This document shows, piece by piece, positions 1-38,478 of a stretch of DNA of 64,000 nt. The stretch's first letter is position 1. Each line of letters begins with the position of its first letter. Under the pieces are notes generated by a model. The model searched no databases, was not told the DNA's origin, and saw only the letters and a list, made by a program, of their open reading frames with translations. Origin of the DNA: Leptobrachium leishanense (lineage: Eukaryota > Chordata > Amphibia > Anura > Megophryidae); contig CM019063.1 in NCBI GenBank assembly GCA_009667805.1, positions 82,611,877 through 82,675,876 on the forward strand. The letters run 5' to 3'. The position numbers were made by a program, and so were the translations under genes.

Positions 1-760
1 GCAGCACCTTTCATTCCCTGTCCAACAGCACAAAAAAAATAGGAAACTTCACCAGAAAACCTGTTACACCCCCCCACCTCCCCCTCCATGTGTGAGGGCA
101 TGAGGTGTGTACCTTGTGGCTGTTGCTTGGAATGGTTTCAGTCATTCACCAGAGAGAATTTGATGTCTGCCAGGTCTCCCTCCTCCTCCAGCCACCCAGA
201 GGAGGAGATGTCTGTAGATCTTAACCTTTTCTCTTATCTTTGAAAGGTCTCTCTCCTCTCCCTCCGTTATGGGGCCATGAGTGATGATGTCAGGGGGCGG
301 GGCATGTCCCTCTGACTTCCAGGAAGCCAGACCAATGCAGGATCCCCCCACCCTCCCCAGACCTGCCGGAGATCTCCCTCAATGTTGAGGGGAACCCATG
401 ACGTGGGGGATGTCCTCCGCATGCTGCAGGGAATCTCCCACACGTCATTCAGTCCCTGCTTGCGGGGCACCTGCTCCCCCTCGCTACGCCGCTGCTGGGC
501 ATTCAAAAGCCCCTGAGATCTCCCCAGAGCAGCTGCCAAGCCTGCCCCTGCATCATGCCACTGGGGACTGCAAAGGACACACAGGCAGGGGCGTGTCTGC
601 TGCTGATCCAGCAGCGCTAGGAGTCCTCCAGACTAACAGCTGTCTGCGATGAGTGCTGGGGCTGCAGCTTCAACTCCAACGGCTGCCGTGGAAAAAAAAA
701 GCAGCCTGATTAGGGTGTGCCCAGGCACACCCGGCACCCCCTGTGCGCACGCCTATGTCT
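1..760. repeat. Unclassified repeat fragment at the window edge
   Basis: No convincing gene is visible. The last 70 bases, with alternating GTGTGCCC/GGCACACC motifs and CCTGTGCGCACGCCTATG, look like the end of a DNA transposon whose other end lies outside the window. Short open frames on both strands show no recognisable domain. Confidence 0.3.
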
Positions 761-1084
761 ATAATGCATGTATTATATAAAGTCCCTCTCCTCTCCCAGT
801 GCTGCTTGTTATAAAGAGTTTTTTTTACATCTGATACATTTAGTATCCAGCTCTCACAGTTACTCTGTCATTATGAGCCCTCAGTGTGATTTATTTGAAT
901 ATTTTCCGTGGATTTAAAGTGCTTTATTTTATTATAAAAATAAATTTGCACCAGTCATCTCTTCTCTGAGCTTTCAGACCGATTTACGTTAATATTTTCC
1001 CTCTCCCCTGCTTTTATAATTCTGTGTCTCCCCCACAGAGATACAAAGTTTAAGTAAAAGTTCCCTCTGCTGTACTGGATAAGC
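761..1084. other. No gene seen
   Basis: AT-rich sequence with no recognisable coding potential, RNA gene or clear repeat. It separates the edge repeat from the hAT-type MITE that follows. Confidence 0.4.
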
Positions 1085-1836
1085 ATTGCATTCCGAAATT
1101 TATGCACCCTCCACATGCCAATGCAGTAGGATGTTCTATACAGAGAGGGGCATTAATTAATGCATGAGGGTGTTCTATACATTATACAAAGAAAGGTATA
1201 AATTGAGGAGGATGTTCTATACAGAGAGGGACATTAATTAATTTAGGAAGATTTTCTATACATTATACAGAGAGGGGTATTATTTAGTGCAGGTGGGTGT
1301 TGTATACATTATACAGAGAGGGGTATTAATTAATGCAGGAGGATGTTCTATACATTATACAGAGAGGAGCCTGATTTTTTTTAGCCCTTTAAATCCAGTG
1401 GCTGTGAGTGCTGAGATCGGCTGCTCTCAGTATTATCTCTCAGTACAATGTATCAGGCTCAGCTGTTACAGTAACTGACTGTAACAGCGCTCAGAGTTTC
1501 AGTAAAACAAGGAAATAATATTGTTCTAACCTCTTCTATATAAAAATATTATTTACTAGTTTTACTGAAACTCTGAGCGCTGTGATGAGCAGCAGTCAGT
1601 TACTGTAACAGCATTGCCTGACACATTGTGCTGAGAGTGAGAGATACTGTAACAAGCAGCGATCTCAGCCCTCTGAGGAGCCACTACAATAGTAATTGTA
1701 TCCACTGGTTTTCGGCTGAATGAAATTAGTTTTCATACTAAAGTACTGAAAACAAATTTCTTTAGCAACTAATTAAATTACATTTTAGGACTAATCCATT
1801 AGTTCAAAATGAAATTTTGTGCTGTGCACATGTCTA
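1085..1836 (-). mobile_element. hAT-type MITE, copy 1 (truncated)
   Basis: This segment is the reverse complement of much of the MITE at 47647-48762. Shared blocks include a run of degenerate units (GAGGATGTTCTATACATTATACAGAGAGG) at 1120-1370, a central imperfect palindrome around 1450-1640 (GTTTCAGTAAAAC with GTTTTACTGAAAC), and the terminal sequence TGCACATGTCTA ending at 1836. The opposite end decays near 1085, so no paired target duplication can be shown. It directly abuts the 5'-truncated gypsy pol. Confidence 0.75.
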
Positions 1837-4043
1837 ACGCACGTACAAAGATTGCTCTAGAACGGGTTGTACTGCAAACTAGAGAAATGTGTCTATTCAA
1901 TATAACATCTGTTCATTTCCTGGGTTATATAATCACACCCGAAGGCTTTGAGATGGACCCTCAGAAACTCTCCACCATCATGGATTGGTCACTGCCTCAA
2001 GGATTTAAGGCAATTCAGAGGTTTCTGGGGTTCACTAACTATTACAGGAGATTCATAAAAAGGTTTCTCATCCCATTACAGCCATGACAAAAAAGGGTTC
2101 TCAGAACCAAAAATGGAGCACTCAAGCCATACAGGCTTTCGACTAGCTCAAAGAGGCATTCATCACGGCACCAGTCCTGTGACATCCCGAGCAAGGTTTG
2201 CCATTCCAGCTTGAGGTAGATGCATCTGAGATTGGCATAGGTGCAGTCCTATCCCAGAGAGAGAGTCCTGAAAAGCCATTACATCCGTGTGGGTTTTTCT
2301 CCAGAAAGATGACACCTGCAGAAAATAATAATGATATAGGTAATAGGAATTGCTTGCAGTTGTCGCAGCTCTGAAAGAATGGTGTTACCTGTTGGAGGGT
2401 TCCAAAGATCCCATAATCATCATAACGGTTCATAAGAATCTGATTTACATTGGGGATGCTAAACGCCTGAATGCTAGACAGGCTAGGTGGTCTCTGTTCC
2501 TGTCCCGCTACAACTTTGTGCTTACCTATCATCCTGGTTCCAAGAATACCAAGGCAGATGCCTTGTCTAGGCAGTACGAGACATATGAACATCATGTCTT
2601 TGATCAAAGTCCTATTATTCCTCAAGAGAGGATCCTCGCTACTACTCTAATTACCGTTTCTTCTCCATTGCTGGAGAGATTGCAGTCTGTCCAAGTTAAC
2701 GCTCCCGCTGTGAAACCACCTGGTATACTCTTTGTTCCTGAAGAAGAGAGAATACAGGTTATGTCGGTATATCATGATACCAAACCTTTTGGGCATATGG
2801 GTATAGCAAAAACCCTAGCTACTCTGGAAAATAAGTTTTGGTGGGCGGGTATGCGTAAAGATGTAACTGATTATATAGCTTCCTGTGAGGTATGCGATAG
2901 AAATAAAAACCCTAAGACCTTGCCTTTAGGGTTGCTACAACCGTTACCTGGTCCTGAGAGATCATGGGCTCATCTTTCTATGGACTTTATTACTGATTTA
3001 GCCATATCTCACTGTAACACAGTGATTCTTACCATTGTTGACAGGTTCTCCATGATGGTTAATTTTGTGCCTCTCCCCATATTGACATCCGCCATGGAAA
3101 TGGTACCAGTCTTTGTCCAAAATATTGTCAGGCTTCATGGTGTCCCTCTGGGCATTGTGTCTGATAGAGGCACTCAGTTCGTATCCAGGTTCTGGAGAGG
3201 GTTCTGTGAGAATCTGGGTATACAATTAAGCTTCTCCTCTGCCTACCATCCTTAGACAAATGGGGCAGTTGAGAGAGCTAATAAAAATGTCGAACAGTAT
3301 CTATGATGTTTTGTATCTGATAAACAGAACAAATGGTCTTACCTTGGGCAGAAATTGCTTTAAACAATGCAGTCAGTGAGACCACGGGTCATTCACCTTT
3401 TCATACGGTGTATGGATTCGATCCTCCCATGCTCCCCTCTAACTTTCAGGGGACTACCTTGCCTGCTCTGGATGAACATTTGGCCTCATTGAAAGGGACA
3501 TGGGAGAAAGTTAAAGAGGTTATGGAGGCCAACATTAAAAAACAGAAAGAGAAAGCAGACAGACGGAGAAGGCCTGCCCCAGTATATACTGTGGGGGATA
3601 GAGTCTGGCTTTCCACACGGAACATAAAACTCCCGGTTCCTTCTATGAAGATGGCCCCCAGGTACATTGGTCCCTATAAAGTCTTGCGCAGGGTGAACCC
3701 TGTATCCTATGCTTTGACACTACCCCCGTACTTACATATAGACAATGTGTTCCATGTTAGCCTCTTCAAACCGCTCATGTGCAACAAGTACACAAGGGTT
3801 AATGTTCCTCCTCCACCTATTCAGTCCCAAGGTGAGGAGGAATATGAGGTTCATGCCATTTTGAAGTCTCATGTGGTCAGGGGTGTTGTACAGTACCTGG
3901 TTGACTGGGAGGGTTATGGTCTTGAGGATAGGGTTTGGCTACCAGCCAGTGAAGTCCATGCGCCTCGTTTGGTTCACCAGTTCCATGCTGCCCATCCTTC
4001 TGCGCCTGTTGCTCGTCCAGTGGCCGCCCGTAAGGAGGGGTTC
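1837..4043 (+). pseudogene. pol: Ty3/gypsy chromovirus pol (RT end, RNase H, integrase, chromodomain)
   Basis: This is the 3' half of a chromodomain-bearing Ty3/gypsy polyprotein. In order it shows the RT end (VHFLGYIITPEGFEM at about 1910-1960, then RFLGFTNYYRRFI), an RNase H-like region ([14 protein letters not shown] near 2217, ending TYHPGSKNTKADALSR near 2570), and integrase. The integrase has its H-H-C-C finger (FGHMG ... CEVCDRN, 2790-2905), core aspartates (SMDFITD near 2980, VSDRGTQF near 3165) and a glutamate in NGAVERAN near 3270. A chromodomain follows (YLVDWEGYG...WLPASEV, 3893-3955). Everything upstream of the late RT is missing. Stops at 2085, 3253 and about 3304, plus a frame change near 3310-3333, make it non-functional. 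The chromodomain supports the chromovirus clade known from fish and amphibians. Confidence 0.9.
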
Positions 4044-4750
4044 TGTTACATCCTCGTCACCTACGGACCTTCAGGGGGGAATCTAGACACTCGGGTGCCA
4101 GAGGTTCCGGCTGTTCGTGCGCCTGGAGGGGTGGGGCGGGGCGCGGCTTGATGACGCGGAGCCGCTGGCCTTAAATGCAGGGCGTGCGAGACAGCTCCTC
4201 GCCCTGACGTGGGGTTAGTTCCCACATCACCTGGTGTATTTACTTTGTTGTTTCACTGCTAATTGCTCTGCTGCCATTTCGGATTGTATGAGGACCCTGA
4301 TTGTTGCTGACTCGGATTGCCTATTATCTTTTCTAACCACGTCTGTATCTGTACTGTGCCTGAAGCAGACTCAGAGTTTATGTTGTTTTTATGCCACATT
4401 GAATCACATTGTATGTCTGTCCTGCAAAACTAGAGTGTAAGAGTGCCTTGTGAGTTTCTAACCCTGCCTGTACAAAAACCCTCTCTGCTGCCAACCCAGA
4501 ATGTTTTTATAACCACACTTCTGTTAACCCCTGGTATATTAGCACACTGTCTTCCTAACCACTTTTCTGTATAGTTAACCCAGTTTTGCTCAGTAGACAC
4601 TTGGTCTCGAAACCATTTGGTACTGGGCTGTACTTACTGTTGTTGGTTTTTTTGTCCTCCCTGGCTGGGAGTACTAGGATTAACGGTCCCGACCATTTGA
4701 TGCTCAAAAAGCTTAGAAGTCTGTCCAAAAGGATTCCCACCACAGTTGTG
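4044..4750 (+). repeat. Probable 3' LTR of the gypsy chromovirus
   Basis: A purine tract (TAAGGAGGGG, 4031-4040) just downstream of the chromodomain precedes TGTTACATCC at 4044, the expected PPT-to-LTR arrangement. The LTR 3' boundary is not resolved because no second LTR is present, so the end given is approximate. The open frame running to 4151 simply reads into the LTR. Confidence 0.55.
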
Positions 4751-4839
4751 AGGAGTGAGCGCCACCGCGAATGTGACACAGAGGATGTGAGGTCCCCTGG
4801 ATCTTGTCCGGGACCACTTGTAAGGAATGGCACACCAAT

Positions 4840-6240
4840 CGTTCTCTATGTGCTGGAGATGAGGGATTGCCTGGAGCCCCTAACCCTTATGGTAAGAGAG
4901 AACTTGCAAGCGGCCCATGGTTGCCAGAGACTGTGAAACAATCAAGGGAGTACAGGAGTGTCTCTTCCACCTGGGGCAGAAGGTGCTTGTCCTTATGCCC
5001 ACTAGACCATATAAGCTGTAGTCAGCTTGGCAGAGACCCTACCAAGTGGTGAAGCAGATGTATGACACGACCTTCGTAGTAGCCAGATGTTCAAATGAGA
5101 GGGTCTGCCATATTTTCCATGTGAACATGTTGAAGGAGTATTGAACCAAGAGGTAGCGATGATATAAGTGCCCCAACCCCTGTCCAACCAGACAGTTTTC
5201 TCCTAGATCAAGCTAGATGAAGGTGAGCTAGTGGCAACAGGTATGCCAGCTGCTGCAAGCTTGTGGAGACATGATCTCTGAGAAACCACTGTGCACCCAC
5301 CTCACCATCCACAAAGTAGGATCAAGGAGATGCAGAAAATGGGAATAAGAGAACCCTCCACCAGCACCTAGGCTTCCCTGGTAGAAGAATTACATGGTTC
5401 TGTGTTGACTCAGGGAAACTTAACAACTCAACCGAGATGGATGTGCTGGTTACATTTCAAAGGCTAGTGAATTACTTCCTAGTAAAATGTCTGTACATCA
5501 TGTGTACCTACTTGGATGACATTGCTATCTTTAGCAAGACCTGGGTGGAGCACCTGGTATACCTATGGACTGTGCATGATCATATCAGAGTGGCGGCTTA
5601 AAGATCAAGCTGGAAAAGTGCAGTGTAGGGATGGCAGAAGTCCATTACTTGGGACATGAGATGTGTTGTGGGAAGCAGTGACCCAAGCCAGCCAAAACAG
5701 AGGGCATCACTAACTGGCCCACTCTCCGGACCAATAGCAAGGTACAAGCATTTCTAGGAACAACAGGGTACTAACAGCACTTTGTCCTCAAGTACAGTGT
5801 TATTGCAAAGCCCTATGTTGACCTCACTAAGAAGTCTTTACCTCTCCAAGTCCTGTGGCCCCTCAAGTTTGAAGAGGTGTCCAGTCAATAAAGAATGCCC
5901 TAACCGATGTGCCCAAGCTTGCTGTTCCAGATCCTAATCTGCTTTACTTTGTTCACACAAATACCTCCATGTTTGGGCTGGGAGCTGTGCTGTACCAGAT
6001 TGGTGAAGATGGAGGGGAGCACACAGTCATATACATTAGTCAGAAGCTCCTACCCTGCGAGGTTAGACACTCCATGGTGGACTAGCGTCTGGATCTCGTG
6101 TGGGCAGTAAAGATGCTCCAGCCATTGCTAGAGGTAAACTATCTCTACAACTGGCTACAACTTTTCTATACAATACTGGTCAGGTTGGCACAATGGATAT
6201 GCTGATGGTCTCTCTCCTCCGTCCAAACTGGAAACAGACT
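4840..6240 (+). pseudogene. Decayed second Ty3/gypsy pol (integrase end, RT, RNase H)
   Basis: Heavily mutated retroelement coding sequence, read by patching frames. An integrase-tail-like stretch (GQKVLVLMPT near 4975, then IFHVNMLKEY near 5110) comes first. An RT region follows with the YLDD catalytic box (CTYLDDIAIFS, about 5503-5535), VHYLGHEM (5640-5665) and VQAFLGTTGY (5740-5775). RNase H remnants (FGLGAVLYQIG near 5970-6005, GYADGLS near 6200) end it. Stops and frameshifts are scattered throughout. The sequence differs from the chromovirus at 1837-4043, so it is another gypsy lineage. Integrase-like before RT-like order suggests two adjacent fragments rather than one element. Confidence 0.7.
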
Positions 6241-6716
6241 CTTAAGATTCTTTGCCTGGTCAACCCTCTGTTATGCCTTCCATAACACTGCACTAAATCG
6301 ATATCTCCTCTGGTGTATACCATGCACATTCTCCATTCTATCTCCTTTCCTATAATATCATATTAACCCCTTACTCAGTCCCCACAATACACCCCTAGCA
6401 CAGCATTCTTCATCAAACAAACAGCTAGAGATATGCAAGACATAACATTAATGAAGATTCAATATTTACAAATATATTTAGAAAATCATTTGGAGCAGCT
6501 TCTAACAGACGGTGAATCTTTAATTAACTCTATTCCTTGTGTTTGGGGACATTACCTCACTTGTGTCTGGAATAAATCTGAATGAGAAAATGTACAAGGC
6601 AGAGTATTTATACCATGTGAAATCAGTGTTTAATACAGAGAGATCTGACCACAGACAGGATAGACCTGCCAGTAAGTTACAGTAACCACAGAACAGAGAA
6701 AGAACAGGTCTCAGGG
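6241..6716. other. Sequence upstream of the V2R start; no gene
   Basis: No coding or repeat signal is clear. It should contain the 5' UTR and perhaps the promoter of the V2R gene. A TATTTATA at about 6604-6611 is a possible TATA-like element, but nothing else supports it. Confidence 0.3.
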
Positions 6717-32990
<26,274 letters not shown>

Positions 32991-33300
32991 TTATGTGTAA
33001 AACCAAAAAAGATCCAGCATAACCAACACAGCGGATATAGTGACAGAAATGAATACGGCATGATTTCAACAATGCACAAAGTGAACATTCCAAACATGCA
33101 GATTGATGAAGTCAATACAACGTATTTTATATTAGTGTGAAAAGTTTTGTTTTGACAGGCGAACTGGCTTTCAGGTTTCTTTTGACTTCTAAATATATTT
33201 CTCTATTTCTAACGGACAAAAAATTGAACCAAAGCAAAGAGATCCTCACAGCGTAATATGCGGGAATGCAAATAAGTCAAAGGGTAGCAGTAGGTTTGAA

Positions 33301-33306
33301 AATAAA
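33301..33306 (+). promoter_or_regulatory. Candidate polyadenylation signal for the V2R gene
   Basis: The first clear AATAAA on the plus strand after the stop, 311 bp downstream. A site used in vivo cannot be proven from sequence. Confidence 0.4.
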
Positions 33307-33648
33307 CTGACACTGTGCAGAGCATTCAAAACACTGACTCGCTGAAACTCTCAGTAAATGAAACTCTTCTTCCAATTGTTCCTAGATTCCATAATGCATT
33401 CTAGTTCTGTCAAACAAAGCGACATCTGGCACGCCTACCCCTGGACGTGTCTACCAGGACATTACACCTGATCGAGATGCTTGATGTTGTTGCAGCGGCT
33501 TCCCTTACCAGCTCAGCATGATTTTTTGTCGACTTGAGTTTTCATCATTTACATTCCATGCGTGGAACGCAAATATACAAAGACCTGAACTGTTACTGCC
33601 ATCTCAAAAAATAGTCCTATGTAAAGCATAAAGAAAAAAAAAAACATG

Positions 33649-33670
33649 TTTATATATATATATATATATG
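33649..33670. repeat. (TA)n microsatellite
   Basis: About ten TA units after an A-rich run; the surrounding 33310-34130 holds no recognised gene. Confidence 0.9.
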
Positions 33671-34134
33671 TAATATAAAGTGTTCAAAATGCTGTACCAA
33701 TAAATATAAATAAATACTTGTTACTGTTATCCAAACAAATGCTGTTAGCTACGAAAAATGTGGTTCAGCACAGTCTGAACCAAACTTACATGTGAGTATT
33801 ACAGCAAAGAAATATTATCATGTACGTATTTGAAAGTCTGGTTACATGTTTTGTTGAAAGCAGACTCCACAGTTAATGAAGGATTTATGTAAAAAAGCAG
33901 AGGATACAAACAATACAATATAGTGCAGTATTCCGTGACACCTATTGAAAAGTTTTCAAAAAACTGTGGGCAAATTCAGTGTGCCCATAAAACCCTAACA
34001 ATGATCATCAACTTTTTCTGCAGATCAGTAGCACCTCAAAGAAGGGCACAAAGACGCGCCTAGTGTAATTCTGTTTATCTACGGGCCAATATAGTAGAGA
34101 AGACAAATGATCACCCACATGCTACAGAAACATA

Positions 34135-35776
34135 CCATCAGGTCCAGAAATATTGGGACATCAACACAATTCTAACATCTTTGGCTCTATACACCACCAC
34201 AATGGAGTTGGAATGAAATAATGTGATTTAACTGCAGACTGTCAGCTTTAATTTGAGGGTATGTACATCCAATTCATGTGAACGGTGTAGGACTTACAGC
34301 AGTTTGCAGATGTGCCTCCCACTTGTTAAGGGACCAAAGGTAATGGGACAATTGGCTTCTCAGCTGTTCCATGGCCAGGTGTGCGATATTCCCTCATTAC
34401 CCCAATTACAATGTGCAAGTAAAAGGCCCAGAGTTCATTTCAAGTGTGCTATTTGCATTTGGAATCTGTTGCTGTCAACTCGCAAGATGAAATCCAAAGA
34501 GCTGTCACTATCAGTGAAGCAAGCCATCATTAGGCTGAAGAAACAAAACAAACCCATCAGAGAGATAGCAAGAACATTAGGCGTGGCCAAAACAAATGTT
34601 TGGAACATTCTCAAAAAGAAGGAACGCACCGGTGAGCTCAGCAACACCAAAAGACCCGGGAGACCACGGAAAACAACTGTGGTGGATGACCGAAGAATCC
34701 TTTCCCTGGTGACGAAAACACCCTTCACAACAGTTGGCCAGATCAAGAACACTCTCCAGGAGGTAGGTGTATGTGTGTCAAAGTCAACAATCACAAGAAG
34801 ACTTCACCAGAGTGAATACAGAGGGTTCACCACAAAATGTAAACCATTGGTGAGCCTCAAAACAGGAAGGCCAGATTAGAGTTTGCCTAACAACACCTAA
34901 AAAAACCTTCACAGTTCTGGAACAAGATCCTATGGACAGATGAGACCAAGATCAACTTGTACCAGAGTGATGGGAAGAGAAGAGTATGGAGAAGGAAAGG
35001 AACTGCTCATGATCCTAAGCATACCATCTCATCAGTGAAGCATGGTGGTGGTAGTGTCATGGCGTGGGCATGTATGGCTGCCAATGGAACTGGTTCTCTT
35101 GTATTTATTGATGATGTGACTGCTGACAAAAGCAGCAGGATGAATTCTGAAGTGTTTCGGGCAATATTATCTGCTCACATTCAGCCAAATGCTGCAGAAC
35201 TCATTGGACGGCACTTCACAGTGCAGATGGACAATGACCCAAAGCATACTGCAAAATCAACCAAAGAGTTTTTGAAGGGACAGAAGTGGAATGTTATGCA
35301 ATGGCCAAATCAATCACCTGACCTGAATCACATTGAGCATGCATTTCACTTGCTGAAGACATAACTGAAGGGAAAATGGCCCAAAAACAAGCAGGAACTG
35401 AAGACAGTTGCAGTAGAGGCCTGGCAGAGCATCACCAGGGTTGAAACCCAGCGTCTGGTGATGTCTATGCGTTCCAGACTTCAGGCTGTGATTGACTGCA
35501 AAGGATTTGCAACCAAGTATTAAGAAGGGAAAGTTTGATTTATGATTATTATTCTGTCCCATTACCTTTGGTCCCTTAACAAGTGGGAGGCACATCTGCA
35601 AACTGCTGTAAGTCCTACACCGTTCACCTGAGTTGGATGTACATACCCTCAAATTAAAGCTGACAGTCTGCAGTTAAAGCACATTGTGTTTGTTTCATTC
35701 CAACTCCATTATGGTGGTGTATAGAGCCAAAGATGTTAGAATTGTGTCGATGTCCCAATATTTCTGGACCTGACTG
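34135..35776 (+). mobile_element. Tc1 transposon with long inverted repeats
   Basis: 1642 bp, flanked by TA. The ends CAGGTCCAGAAATATTGGGA and TCCCAATATTTCTGGACCTG are inverted, and pairing continues for about 225 bp (34135-34355 against 35545-35776, including CTTTGGCTCTATACACCACC). It carries a plus-strand transposase remnant. The left outermost bases read CCATC instead of CAGTC, a small decay. Confidence 0.93.
34489..35522 (+). pseudogene. Tc1-like transposase, broken
   Basis: Starts MKSKELSLSVKQAIIRLKK, then IREIARTLGVAKTNVWNIL (helix-turn-helix) and KRPGRPRKT (AT-hook-like linker). A frameshift near 34875 and stops follow. Downstream, WTDETK (34936-34953), HTISSVKHGGGSVMAW, QMDNDPKHTAK (35224-35256) and SPDLNHIEHAF (35317-35349) give the DDE triad. 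A TAA at 35362 lies in the C-terminal part, which reads on to 35522. The same family recurs at 63847-64000. Confidence 0.9.
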
Positions 35777-35885
35777 TATTTCACAATAAGGACCATGGCA
35801 GGCTTGGAACTGTCCATGGTCTGACACAATGTAATGTATCCAATTGCTGAATGCACACAGACTGTAAGAAAATAATCCAGCTGCA

Positions 35886-36490
35886 TGCGTTCAGCAAATA
35901 AAAAATAGACCTCTTTATCACATTTAAAAGAAAAGTTAGGAAATCTAAACTTTCACCCAAAAATTCACGAAAAACACAAGAAAAATCCTAAAAAATAAAT
36001 AAATAAATGGCTTATTGCTGCAATTGAAAATAATAAATGGTTTAAGAAATATTTAATAAAACCGCAAATACTTTTTTACATTGAAAACTATGGTGGAAAA
36101 AAGCCTTGTTACTTTAAAATAAGTTGGGAAACCTAAATTTTCACCCAAAAAATCCTGTAAAAAACTAAAAAATATAAATAAGTAAGGAGACTTTCATTTT
36201 ATTGGTAGTAATCTGTTTCCTATTCTGAAATAACAAAACAAAACAACATAACTCATAAAAATTAAATACAAATAAATCTAAAATACAAAATTACTCAATA
36301 ACCCATTGAAACAGAATGCCGAATCGACCCGAAATTCCAAATCGATCAAAATACCAAATCGGCCCCAAATCCCGAAACGAAAAGACACGAAACGAAACGA
36401 AAACCTGACCGAAATGACCCGAAACAGAAAATATCGACCCGAAAAAAATCCCTAACCAAAACAAAAAAAAAAGGCATGCATATCTCTACA
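35886..36490. repeat. Non-autonomous hAT end with CGAAA subterminal repeats
   Basis: Repeated CCGAAA/ACGAAA motifs (36310-36450) and an end resembling GCATGCATATCTCTAC parallel the termini of the hAT at 52381-59274. It is too diverged to define both ends. Confidence 0.4.
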
Positions 36491-36842
36491 GTGAATAAAA
36501 CCATGCCCAGCTCATCAATACATGGGGAACGTCCTGCAAACTGAAACACAAATAAACAATAAAGACAATTAACAAAAGGAATAAACAGACATAGTCTTAC
36601 CGCATTTGCAGTGGTGTATAAGAATGTATCAAATAATCAATAAAATGCATAGTAATGAGCAGTGTGTATCAGCGTTTCACAGACCTGTACAAAAATAAGC
36701 TCAAAAATAATATGTTAGAATACATAAAATATATATTAAATATATGAGATATTATATACTAAAATATTTGTTTTAAAAATAATTGATAACAGATAATTAA
36801 ATAATTATATATTATTATAATAAAAAAGCATTAATTATATTA
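36491..36842. other. No gene seen
   Basis: AT-rich sequence with no recognisable feature before the TTAA element. Confidence 0.4.
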
Positions 36843-38116
36843 TTAACCCCTTCACTGCTGAGGCATTTCACCACTGTGTGCTGAGCTCATTTTTACCGCT
36901 TTCGCTCATCATGTTTAAACGCGATTTGAAGCCACATTTTAATAAATGACCCAGACATATTATATATCGTTCTTTCCGGCAGACTACGCAGATTCATAAT
37001 ATATCATTTTTATATGTATACGTCATGACCTGCCTGTATATTATAACAAAAAATACAATAAAAATTGAATTTTTAATCATCTGCAGTGTGTAAAGTGTTT
37101 TTTTTCACATTTTATCACATGAGCGTTTGCGGTTATGTTTTCTATGGGGGCGCTTGTACAAAAAATTTGAAATGGGGACTTGTTACTTTTTTTGGGGGGA
37201 ATTACGTGATTTTTAGCAAACGCACCCCATAGAAAAAAATCATTAGTGCAGCATCATTGTTCACATTATAATTGAAATGTGAACAATATTGCTGCATTAA
37301 TAAAAACAACACACAAAAAAAACCATGTTTTTTTATTTTTTTTTTTTTTTATTTATTTATTTTTTAAATTTATTTATTTATTTTTATTTATTTTTTTATT
37401 ATTTGATTTTTACTTTTTACCTAGTCATGTTGGGTATCATTCGAAAGGCCATGCTCAGGCCTTTCAAATGACACCCTCCATGACCCCCTAGCTGCCACGG
37501 TTCTGGAGATATCGGGGTTCACAAGAACCCCCTATCTCCACCAGGGGATTTCCTTGGGAAATCCCCGGCAGCTAGGGGTTCCCCGGCTATCTGACGTCAT
37601 CACGCTATGCGTGATGACGTCAGACAGCGAGGGGAGTCCCGGGGGCGGAGCCGCCATCCAAGATGGCGGCCCCCACCGGAGATAGGCTGCACTTCGGCGC
37701 CGCAAGGCGCTGAAGTGCAACCCAGCACTTGAGGGGTTAAAGCCAGGCATCGCTTAAAAGGGGAGACTCTCCCCTTTTAAGCGGTGCCTGGCTTTTACCG
37801 CTGCTCCTTCCCGATCGGGAGGGAGAGGGATCCGAACGGATCCCCCCCCTCCCTTCCAGGCTATCTCCCGGCATTGCCGGGGGGTCGCCTGGAAATGACG
37901 TCATCGCGCATGGCGCGATGACGTCATTTACGCCGGGAGGAGCTTGACTTCAGCGTCTGAGGACGCTGAAGTCAGAACGCCGTGGGACCCCGGACAGAGA
38001 GGTGAGTATCTCCGCCGGGGGTCCCGCACAGCTGATGACGTGTGGGGCACGTCCTCAGCATGCAACGTGCATCAATGAGGACGTGTCCCACACGTCTTCA
38101 GCAGTGAAAGGGTTAA
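36843..38116. mobile_element. TTAA-target non-autonomous element, copy A
   Basis: Bounded by TTAACCCCTTCACTGCTGA at 36843 and TCAGCAGTGAAAGGGTTAA ending at 38116, inverted repeats within TTAA duplications, as for piggyBac or Kolobok elements. The interior has several palindromic blocks (GTGATGACGTCA, CATGGCGCGATGACGTCAT, TTGTTCACATT...AATGTGAACAA). Related copies lie at 39911, 55782 and 58064. No transposase is present. Confidence 0.85.
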
Positions 38117-38297
38117 TAAAATCATACACAGTACATGGTGCCTTCCCCCTGCTTATTGCAGGGATGGAGCTAAATCCATTGTGGTCCATTGAGACAGGTG
38201 TTGGGCCCTTCAGTCATGTTAAACATCCCTGGTGTCATATTCCAACAGCAGGCATAGACATACACAAGCACACCAGTCATATACTGCACACACTTAC

Positions 38298-38478
38298 AGT
38301 GTTATTCAGAGAGCGGTGAAAAGCAGGAGAATGACTGGAGAATGGAAAATTCAAGGTCAAAATAGTCGATTTGGAAAGTGAGATGAATGGGAGAATTTTT
38401 CTGTTTTGGCTATATTGGCCTAGAATTTTCCATTCTCCAGTCATTCTCCTGATTTTCACCACTCTCTGAATAACCCTG
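38298..38478. mobile_element. Hairpin MITE, about 180 bp
   Basis: Left arm CAGTGTTATTCAGAGAG...GAGAATGACTGGAGAATGGA; right arm TCCATTCTCCAGTCATTCTC...CTCTCTGAATAACCCTG. The arms pair over about 60 bp each. The target duplication is unclear. Confidence 0.8.

Noticed and set aside
2143..2625. 160-codon minus-strand frame
   Set aside because: Shadow of the gypsy RNase H region on the plus strand.
38298..38478. Hairpin as a microRNA precursor
   Set aside because: The arms are about 60 bp with terminal inverted repeats at the ends, which a MITE explains without a further function.
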